From the NCBI RefSeq assembly GCF_016859285.1, contig NC_053414.1, positions 1,474,517 to 1,538,516 of the forward strand: a stretch of 64,000 bases of DNA. Direction: 5' to 3'. Positions 37,392 to 46,479 of the stretch are shown one piece after another. The DNA is from Xiphias gladius (lineage: Eukaryota; Chordata; Actinopteri; Istiophoriformes; Xiphiidae). Under the pieces are notes generated by a model. It was not told the DNA's origin. It worked only from the letters and a program-made list of their open reading frames with translations, and ran no database searches. Position numbers and translations under genes: made by a program. Numbering within the stretch: position 1 is the first letter of the stretch; each line of letters begins with the position of its first letter.

Positions 37392-37630
37392 CTTCTTCTT
37401 CTTCTGCTTCTGCTTCTGCTTCTTCTTCTTCTTCTTCTTCTTCTTCTTCTTCTTCTTCTTCTTCTTCTTCTTCTTCTTCTTCTTCTTCTTCTGCGGCTGC
37501 TTCTTCTTCTGCTTCTTCTTCTTCTGCTTCTTCTTCTGCTTCTTCTTCTGCGGCTGCTGCTTCTTCTTCTTCTTCTTCTTCTTCTGCTGCTGCTGCTGCT
37601 GCCGCGTCTGCTGCTGCTTCTTCTTCTTCA
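37391..37630 (-). repeat. GAA/TTC trinucleotide tract at the LYRM4 start
   Basis: About 240 bases of TTC with TGC interruptions on plus, hence GAA/GCA on the LYRM4 sense strand. The longest pure run is about 33 triplets (roughly 37390-37490, broken by TGC near its start). It lies in the presumed 5'UTR and ends at the ATG. Open frames through it (poly-Leu on plus, poly-Glu or poly-Lys on minus) are translations of the repeat and are not separate genes. Beyond it, minus-strand CCAGCAGGCGGCAGCAG is faintly like the GGTGGCGGTAAT end of the I/Nimb LINE at 33.9 kb. Confidence 0.92.
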
Positions 37631-37689
37631 GTGCTGGAGGTCGGGCTGCTGCCGCCTGCTGGACGATACACACACATACACACACACGC

Positions 37690-38703
37690 ACACTGCAGTT
37701 TCTTCACCTTTATCACAGTTTTCACACAGTTTTATTTTATTTTCTTTAAAACATGGCTGAACTTCAGAATAATCTCTTTTCTCATTTATTTCCTCCTTCA
37801 CCAGACTTCAGTTAAATTATAGCAGCTTTTATCAGATAAATAAATTCTATGTTTTGATGAACTCCTTTAATATTTGTGGCTGCATTTGGTCAGTTTCATT
37901 AAATCTGTTTCATTGTTTTGTGTCATGTTGTAGTTGGATGTGCATGTGGATAATTTGTTTTTTCTGTCCTTTAAAGATATTTTTAATCGTTTTAATTTAA
38001 ATTTTTTTCTCTTTAAAAAAATAATTTGTCTGGTGTTTTCGTTTGAAAGAGAAATATTAAACTCAATCCAGGTACATTTAAATCAAACAGTAAAGACCCA
38101 GACGATTATAAAAACGGTTCATCATATTCCTGGACACTGATGTTGTTCAGGAACATTATTTTTATGTAGAAATCAGTGTTTTTAGCTAAAAAATAATCTG
38201 CTTTGCTTTTAAATAATTCATCATTAAACCTGTTAATGCATGTAAACAGGATAATCAATAATCAAATGAATAAATAAATGAAGGAATATTCATTTTCATG
38301 GTAAAGCTGCTTTCTTCCCTGTACTCAGATCTGTGTGATTGTTTATGCCACAGTGTGATGTAGGTGGTTGGTCACAAAAAATCGGACAGAAAAATCAGTT
38401 TCAGCTCGGTAGTTTTAAAACGTTAAATAACCGCAGGTCTGACACCTGAGAAATCTCTATTACTATCGCTGATATTACTGATATTATTATTATTATTTCT
38501 CTGGCAGGGGGCAGCCCTGAGTACTACAGTTCGCTAACTGACCCTCTTCCCTCGCCATAGTCACATGTTCAAACCCGGTAGTGAAAAGAAGAACACGCTG
38601 TTGCTATTGACTGAGATCACACCGAGCTGCTCTAACGCAATCCGGATCAGTACAGAACCGGTTCAGGTTCCGTTTGTGGTCTCAACCCGTGCAGCGTGAC
38701 GTC
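37690..38703. promoter_or_regulatory. Divergent LYRM4-RIOK1 intergenic region with a CRE at the RIOK1 start
   Basis: The two genes are head to head, about 1.3 kb ATG to ATG. Most of the interval is AT-rich with no open frame of interest. A perfect palindromic CRE, TGACGTCA, lies at 38697-38704 and its last base is the A of the RIOK1 ATG. No TATA box is seen near RIOK1. The poor (AT-rich) sequence at 37.7-38.3 kb makes a single shared bidirectional promoter unlikely; two separate promoters are more probable. Confidence 0.45.
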
Positions 38704-41700
38704 ATGTCGGTGGTCGAGTGTGTACCTGGACAGTTTGATGACGCAGAGCCGGACAGGTAAGACAAGCTAAGACCGGATCTGTTGGTGGTTATAATGTTGT
38801 TGTTCTGATCCAGAGATGAATTCAGCCTCATTCGTGATGAGTTACTGAGACGCAATGGAGATGTTTCTATGTTTGTTTCTGTGTTTGCGCTGAACAGACT
38901 CATACACTCACACACTGCGGACAATGGTGCAGTTTACACAGACATTTCCAGCTCGATCGACGTTCAGCGGTGAGCGCGGCGCTTTTCTGAGAAACGCTTC
39001 GTCTGAGTTCTTGCATTAGAAACTAAGGACAAGTGGGTGCCAGCTCAGAAGCAGCGTCCTGGCTCCTGTTGGTACCGACCCCGGTCACTGAGAACTGTAG
39101 CCAACCAACCGGTCCATTTTTGGAATAGGTTCGAAACAGAATAGGAATTCGCTGCCTATTAAAACGTTACATCCAATGTGGCAGCTGCAACCGCAGGGAC
39201 GATCTCCTCCTCCTCCTCCTCTCTCCCTCTCTCTCTCACCAAGGGCCGGTGGTGGAGACGGTGGAGCCGCCGGTAGTGGTCCAGTCCCTTTAAAGGACGT
39301 TATTGCCAGCGTTCTACCTGGCGTAGACGTTAAGACTTTATTTCCATTAAAACCTGAAAGTCGGAGGACAAAAAGCCTTGTTTCTGTGAATAGGATCAGA
39401 TCACCGATGTCAGATCAGTTCTCTGAGTTCGGGGTCAGGACCGAAACGGTTTCATTCAAACTGTGTCATCAGTGAAGAAGCAGATCTCAGACCAACCAGA
39501 GTGCAGCTGCTGCAGGTTCACTGCTGCTCACCTGGTCTCAGTTTACCTGGCAGCCACGTTTCTGACTCTTTTTCTTTTCCTCTGGTCCGCAGCGGCCAAT
39601 CAGAGGTGTCGGCTATTCTGCCTCAGATCAGGGATGTCACTCTGCAGCCCTCATCACACCAACAGGAAGAGGACAGTGAAGAGGAGGAGGAGGAGGAGGA
39701 AGAAGAGGATGAGGAGGATGATGATGATGATGATGAAGAGTGGGCGTGGTGTTCGGCAGGAAGAGATCTGACCAAGAGATACAACAGGACGACTCTCAAC
39801 TGTCAGGTCTGATCCATCTGATCAATCTCATTGATTATTAATGAATCAGTTTGTCTGCTGAGTCAGCTGTTTGTCTGTTTGCTCTGATTCTGTTTGTTTG
39901 CTTATCTTCAGGCCAACCGACAGAATCCGTCCAATAAGACGCTGCCTTCATCGACTCCATCTGATAAAGCTCTGAGGAAATATGAACACAAGATAAACCT
40001 AGGTAACTACAATTCCTAACTTAAACCTGGTTCTAACCTGAACCCTCAAACACACATCTGAAGTAGTGAGGACCAGACAAAGTGTCCCCACAGTGCAGAA
40101 GTCAATTCAAGTCAATATTTATTTATATAGTTATCTCAGAGCACTTTTCATGTAGAGCAGGTCTGGACCAGACTCTTTATACTTATAGGTACAGAGACTC
40201 AACATCCCCCCATGAGCAAGCACTTGGTGAGAGAGAGAGAGAGAGAGAGAGAGAAGAAGTCAAGTTAGTAACGAGCATTGATGGGATATGTGTGCATACA
40301 GATGGAGAGGAAGAGGAGGAGAGAGGAGCTTGGTGCATCATGGGAAGTCACCCGGGCAGTCTAGGCCTATAGCAGCACAACTAGGTGATGGTTCAAGACC
40401 AGCCTGAGCCAGACCTGAGTATAAGCTTTATCAAAAAGGAAGGTTTTAAACCTCCTCTTAAATGTGGAGAGGGAGTCTGCCTCCTGGACAGAAGTGTCCC
40501 CACAGGACATTAATTTTTATTATATTTGGTGAAATCTGTTTTTCTTGCAATTTTAATTTGGAAACAGACATTTGTTACACAACAGCTCAACATGTTCGTA
40601 ACGTTTCTACTGAAAATCCGTAATTGTTGATATTGAATTTGTTCTTCATCCCAATCAGATCCCCCTCAGTTCTGGTCCTGATCAGGTTTTGATTTTGTTT
40701 TCAGATGATGATTTGGACAGGTTTTCTGTGTCTTTCTGATCAGATCTGTTTGTTTTCATTTCAGATAAACTGAATTATGCCGACTCAGTGATCAATAAAG
40801 TGATGACGATGCAGAAGCAGAAAGACGCTGACACGTATGTCTGATTTTATCTGAATGGTGTTTTCATCACAGGTCATGTGACTGATGTAACTAACCTTGA
40901 TTGGCTGCTCTCCGCAGGTACAGAGTGAAGGACAAGTCAGATCGAGCCACAGTCGAACAGGTGAGTTGCAGATGAAGACACTCTTATTTAGAAAATTCCT
41001 GACAGGGAGTGAACAGCAGGATGAAAACTGGTTTCAAATGTTCTCTCATAGTGTTTAATGCTAGAATTCAGAATAAAATGTAGATTACAATCAGGATCAA
41101 AGAATCAAACAATCAATCAATCAATCACTCAAGAAATTGAGACATAAACATTCAGACCTGAAGGATCAGTAACCAGCAGATAATAAATGTTTATTGATTG
41201 TTTCTTCTTCCTCTGCAGGTTTTGGATCCTCGGACTCGAATGATTCTGTTTAAGATGTTGAGTCGAGGAGTGATTTGTGAAATCAACGGTTGCATCAGCA
41301 CAGGGAAGGAGGTCAGACATCACTCATCGATGCAACAGTTTATATTGTTGTATTATAATTTTAAGCTTTAAAAAGGATTCAAATTAATCAATTGTCAAAA
41401 TAGTTTCTGATTAACTTCATGTCAAATGACCAATGAACTAATTGAATAACCGTTGCAGCTCTACTCTTTATGTTTGTATCAGGAAATATAAAGTCTATTG
41501 ATGTTTGTGCAGATGTTCCAGACTGACAGTCGAGAGCCAGCATTGATAGGTGATGAGCTGTAAACTTCAAACGCCTACTGATCGTAGCATGTCCGATCGT
41601 ACGAATCCTACAAACGTTGATTCAACACAACAGAGCGTTAGCTATTAGCCATCGGTGACCTTAGAGCCATCGTGCTGTTCAGTTTGCATGTCACTCAGAT

Positions 41701-42593
41701 TGTTGACGCTAGTTAGCCTAGCTTGCTAATGTTAGCACCGATGGACATTATTTTTTGTTCATGTTATTTCTACATAGCTGAGCCACGAGCAGCTAACATT
41801 AGCTGTCTCTCAAAACTCACAGCAACAGGAAGTCCTGTAACCTTAGCATTTAGTACATTACTCTGTGATTCGAGGCATGACACAGAGAGATGTCCAGAGT
41901 CACAAAGTCATGTGAGGAGTCCCAGAGTAATGTACGAAGTCGTGCCTCGACTCACAGAGTAACGTATAGAGTCACAGATTAACACACGAGGTCACGGAGC
42001 AACGCACAGAGTCACAGAGTAATATACAGAATCGGAGTAACGCCCTGATGGTTCGCGCCTCTCAGGTGACATGGAAAGAACCAGTATCTGAACCATGCAG
42101 TAAAAGGAAGTCCACAGACAGGTTCTCCAGATGAACTTGGTCTGATGGGTTTTTCAGGCGAATGTTTATCATGCCAGCACCTCAGCAGGAGACAGTAGAG
42201 CCATCAAGATCTACAAGACCTCCATCCTGCTGTTCAAAGACCGAGACAAATACGTCAGTGGAGAGTTCAGGTCAGTCACACCACAGAAGAAAAGTTCAGG
42301 TAGAAAATAAAACAGACATGAGACACAGACCTGAAGTCAGTTTCACTGATCCGAGTGGTGATTCATGTTATTTCAGTAACAGGGTTCTACGTTCTTCTGC
42401 TGTTCTGTAGGTTCCGTCACGGTTACTGCAAAGGAAACCCCAGGAAAATGGTGAGAACCTGGGCGGAGAAGGAGATGAGGAACCTCATCAGGTCAGAACC
42501 TTTCTATTGACCCACAGAGCCAAGTAGAACCTAGTGGAACCAGAATTTACAGATAGAACCATGTACAACTGATAGATAGAACCCAGGGTGACC

Positions 42594-42672
<79 letters not shown>

Positions 42673-45600
42673 AAGGTTGCAAACAGCAGGAATCCCAAGT
42701 CCAGAACCTCTGCTGCTCAGAAGTCACGTTCTGCTGATGAGCTTCATTGGAAAAGACAACGTGTAAGAACCAATCAGAGTGATTGATCAGTGTTGGGTAC
42801 AGACTAAATATGACTGTAATGTCATGTATTGATCACCTTTCCTATATTGATCATTTCTCCTGTATTGATCGATCAGGCCGGCTCCCCTGCTGAAGAACGC
42901 GTCATTGTCTGAGTCGAAGGCTCGTGAGCTCTACCTGCAGGTTCTGCAGAACATGAGGAAAATGTTTCAGGACGCCCGACTCGTCCACGCTGACCTCAGC
43001 GAGTTTAACATGCTGTAAGAGAACTTTCTCTGAAACTTACTGTGGTTCTCTAAAATTAGGATCTTTACAGTTTCAGATGAGTCAGATGGATCGGTTCCAT
43101 CTCTGAGACCCCAGTGACGAAATAGGTCCTAGACAGGTTTAGCCAGCTTTACCACAAAGACTGGTAGCAGTGGAAAACTGTCCCCCTTGCTCCGTCAAAA
43201 GAGAAAAAAAATCCACCTTTCGACAATATCACCTCTCTCTGATTTCCCTGTTGTATTGAGTTTTTACTGAACAGCTGTAGGAACGGAAAAGTATGACTGA
43301 GACATTTGTTGACCAACAGTGATTGCAGGCAACATCTCTGAAGTCCTGAACTCATAGTCGGGGTTTTGGGTTCATCTTTGTTCTGATCGGTCAGATAAAC
43401 CCAGCTGACTCAAACATAATCTGGACTGCTGCTTTAATATCAACATGTCAGGAACGACAACTGACATCATACATCTGAATAACGTTAAAGACCAACAGTG
43501 TGTCTGTTGTGTTTCACAGTTCATATGTTTTTCCTCACCTGTCGGCAGGTATCACAACGGAGACGCTTACATCATCGATGTGTCACAGTCGGTGGAGCAC
43601 GATCATCCTCACGCTCTCGAGTTCCTCAGGAAAGACTGCAGCAACGTGAACGGTTTTTACTGTTTAACTGTGTTCATTTAAAAATCAGAAGCCTGAGAGT
43701 AAAGTCAGACTCAGTTGGAATGAATCTTGAACAAGATTTAGTAAAGAAGTAAAGAATGCCCGTTGTTTCCTCTGAATCTCTAATATTAACCCTCTCCTCT
43801 ATGATTGATGTCAGACTGAAGGAAACTCTGTGAACTGACTGTATGTCGAGTCCAAACCTCTCAGCTAATATCTGTGGTTTTTTTTTTTTTAATATCCCAG
43901 AGTTCTTTGTGAAGCGCGGCGTGGCAGTGATGACAGTCAGAGAGCTGTTTGACTTCATCACCGACCTGTCGATCACCTGCCACAACATCGATCAATACCT
44001 GGAGAAGGTCTGAACACTTCTTGCAGAAAAAGAGCTTTATTTACAGAAACATCCTCAGAGAACACAAGATTTAATAAAGCAAGATACATTTTGGACCCTT
44101 GTGTGTAAAGACAAGAACAAGGTAGACAAATACAAGACATTTTTGTCTGTTTACGTGTCTGATTGGTTGTCCAGGCGATGGTGATTGCAGCTGAGCGGAC
44201 GTCTGAGCAGCGATCAGATCAGGACAGAGTGGACGAGGAGGTGAGAGGAGAAAAAAAAAAAACACAACAAACACATGTTGAGCTGGTTAAACTCATAACC
44301 ACCTTTCTGTGAGTGAGTCTGTCTGACCTTTGACCTTTCTGTCTATCTGTATGTCCTGCCCTCCTGCCTCCTCAGGTGTTTAAGAAGGCCTACATTCCCC
44401 GGACTCTGACGGAGGTGAGTCACTACGAGCGAGACGTAGACCTGATGAGGACAAAGGAGGAAGACTCGGCCATCACCGGACATGACGATAATGTAAGAAT
44501 ATACATAAAGACGAGTAGAAACAGAAAAAGAGAGAGTAGACACAGTAGAGATAGAGACAGTCAAGACAGTAGAGATGATAGGGAGACCCCAGCTAGAACA
44601 CTGTAGAATCTGAGTAGGGTAGAACCGTCTATAACTGATAGAAACAGTGGAGACAGTAGAGACCATTGAGACAGCAGAGGTGACATGTAGAACACAGTAG
44701 AAGTTATTTCTAGATAAAACATTCTTCAAGGAGAAAAAGGTTTTGAGTTTCTGTCTTATTGTAGAGACAATTGAGACAGTAGAGACAGTACCTTATTGTG
44801 TGGAGACTGTCCTGTAGGTTTGGGTTCAGAAGTCTGGATACAGTGAAGTCTTCAGTCAGGAAAAAAGGCCATTTATTGACACACATTTGTATTAACAAAC
44901 AAATAATTGTAGCTTTTTTTTTGTCAAAATATTTCGTGATGAGTCTGACTTTACTTCTCTAACCACACGTCACAAAGAGGATGATGATAAATGACGTGGA
45001 AAAGAATGAAATATCATTTAGTCACATGAATCAGGATCAGCCTATTTAGTTAGTATATTCAGTTGTAGCTTCATGTTTTTGGTTTTATGGCTTTCATTAG
45101 AGTCGACAGGAACATAGTGATAACAAACAACAGAAGAGAAGAGTGAAGACAGATGGAAATACATGTCAAATGATCAACTTTTAAACCAAAGTTTGGAATC
45201 AAAACCAAAAGAGGATTGTTCTCTGATCAGCTGTAGGATGGTTGTTAAAAAAGTTTTGTAAAAATAGCTGGTTGTGACAGTTCAGACAGGAAATTGTTAA
45301 TGAACTTTGACCTCACCTGGAGGAAGTTAAGAGTGGTTTAATCAGAGAGTCCAGAGACCTGTACTACGAAGCAGGATTTGTGGTTAGCGAGGTAACTTCA
45401 GGTTTAACCCTGGGTTTTCAAGGTTACGATGGTGGTTCATTCCTTACCGGGGTACATGTACATGTATGGGGTACATTTATGTGAGCGCGTGCGGGAAAAC
45501 CTGGGTCGACTTACCGACTTGATAACCACCGTCATGTGACCACTGAGGGATCCTTGTGAAGATGATGATGATGATGATGCTGAAGCTGATGATGATGATG

Positions 45601-46104
45601 ATGTTTTTCTGTGTTGCCCAGATTCTGTATCAGACGCTGACCGGACTGAAGAAGGACCTCTCTGGAGTTCAGACGGTACGTCAACGCACCCTCTTCGCAC
45701 TCTCGTGCTAGTGCTAGCTTTGCATAGCATAGCTTTAGCGTAGCTTAGCCTAACTGTTTCCCCTTGTGTCTCCTCAGGTTCCTGCTCTCCTGGAGGATGA
45801 GCACTCCTCATCAGAGGAGGAGGAGGATGAAGAGGAGGCAGATCAACAGGAGCAGAGTGAGGAAACCCCAGTGGACAGAAAGGTGTTCAACTCTCATTGT
45901 ATCTTTGAATCTTTGAAGCTCTGAAGCCGAGTCAGCTCGTTTTTGTCTCTGAAATGAAAAATAAAACTGAAAATAAAAGCGTGTTTCTTTCAGGAGAAGA
46001 AGAAGCTGACGAAAGAAGCTCAGAGAGAAAAAAGAAAAAGTAAAGTACCGAAACACGTGAAGAAGAGGAAGGAGAAGGTGTCCAAGATGAAGAAGGGCAG
46101 ATGA
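38704..46104 (+). CDS. riok1: RIO kinase 1 (17 exons, 548 aa)
   Basis: Atypical kinase/ATPase of late cytoplasmic 40S subunit maturation; in mammals it also binds PRMT5. Exons: 38704-38756, 39593-39806, 39912-40002, 40765-40834, 40918-40960, 41219-41311, 42158-42270, 42411-42491, 42676-42762, 42877-43014, 43549-43652, 43901-44007, 44175-44240, 44376-44492, 45622-45675, 45778-45882, 45994-46104. The start gives VPGQFDDAE, as in human VPGQFDDAD. An acidic Glu/Asp run follows (about 42-58), encoded by GAG/GAT repeats. The kinase has STGKEANVYHA (184-194), the ATP lysine K205 in RAIKIYK, the catalytic loop HADLSEFN with D321, and the metal-binding IIDVSQ with D338. The C-terminus is acidic, then basic (KHVKKRKEK), as in the family. 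Human is 568 aa. The donor after 43652 (GTTTTT) is weak, and the acceptor at 42675 follows a (TG)n tract. Confidence 0.95.
40094..40491 (-). mobile_element. 5'-truncated L2-type LINE insertion with target-site duplication, RIOK1 intron 3
   Basis: The minus-strand 3' end of the LINE family is present, including blocks CATGAGCAAG, GAGCAGGTCTGGACCAGACT and TATAGCAGCACAACTAGG. It stops after AGGGAGTCTGCCTCCTGG. The 14-base sequence AAGTGTCCCCACAG occurs at 40080-40093 and again at 40492-40505, directly flanking the insert. It therefore looks like a target-site duplication. Removing the insert restores a continuous dispersed repeat (the GAGGACC block). A (GA)n expansion lies inside at 40229-40253. 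Confidence 0.85.
41383..41465 (+). repeat. Short dispersed repeat, second copy
   Basis: AATTGTCAAAATAGTTTCTGATTAA followed by AACCGTTGCAGCTCT is a diverged copy of the block at 16878-16958, in RIOK1 intron 6. Confidence 0.5.
41897..42042 (+). repeat. 20-bp minisatellite in RIOK1 intron 6
   Basis: About six to seven imperfect copies of a 20-base unit close to GTCACAGAGTAACGCACAGA. Clear units begin near 41964, 41984, 42004 and 42024; earlier units are more diverged or contain an insertion. There are no spacers between units, so it is an ordinary tandem repeat. Confidence 0.75.
42598..42671 (+). repeat. (TG)36 microsatellite at the RIOK1 exon 9 acceptor
   Basis: An uninterrupted TG run of about 73 bases ends four bases before the exon 9 splice acceptor (TTTAAG|G at 42670-42676). 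It replaces nearly the whole polypyrimidine tract. Confidence 0.95.
44500..44800 (+). repeat. Degenerate GACAGTAGA-type simple repeat
   Basis: Irregular repeats of GAGACAGTAGA and CAGTAGAAC occupy the first part of RIOK1 intron 14. Wording is similar to the tract in TMX3 intron 8. The rest of that intron (44800-45621) shows only unique-looking sequence and a (GAT)n stretch at 45560-45603. Confidence 0.55.
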
Positions 46105-46403
46105 CTTCCTCTTTGTCAGTGTGGACTTCCTGTGTTCGACCCCCCTGTAATGAAAGAACATGAACATGAACCCAGACTGAACACAAACATCACTACTCGT
46201 CCAGCAGCTGTCTCAACACAACATCCACTTACACACCTTTTACTGGAGCTTAAAGACCAAGAGATGCGGTTGAAAGCTCTGGAAGAAGCTTCAGCAGCAG
46301 CTGCTCCGATTGGTTCATAGCCATCCTGGTGACATCACCGCTTGCTGCAGGTTTGAAAGTGTGCTTCAGTACATCAACAACAGAGAGAAACTGATCGATG
46401 ATT

Positions 46404-46409
46404 AATAAA
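46404..46409 (+). terminator. Candidate RIOK1 polyadenylation signal
   Basis: AATAAA 300 bases after the RIOK1 stop; a second AATAAA lies near 46470. Confidence 0.55.
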
Positions 46410-46479
46410 GGTTTTAATCTGACAGTTTTCATGTTTTCTTTCTTTTGTTGCTGAAATCTGTTTAATGATAAATAAACGT

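Noticed and set aside
37332-37760. Long open frames of poly-Leu (plus) and poly-Glu/poly-Lys (minus)
   Set aside because: They are the six-frame translation of the TTC/GAA repeat. Only the LYRM4 exon at 37309-37391 has family similarity and splice partners.
39176-39475. 99-codon open frame in RIOK1 intron 1
   Set aside because: No similarity to the RIOK1 N-terminus. Exon 1 (38704-38756) joins in phase directly to 39593, matching the family, so this frame is not needed.
41897-42042. Regular 20-bp repeats resembling a CRISPR array
   Set aside because: Units are directly adjacent with no spacers, in a vertebrate intron.
42158-42163. Possible osmolality-responsive enhancers (GGAAAAWW-type) near the IMPA1 genes
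   Set aside because: Scanning by eye gave only near matches with at least one violation of the published-type consensus; not strong enough to report as sites.
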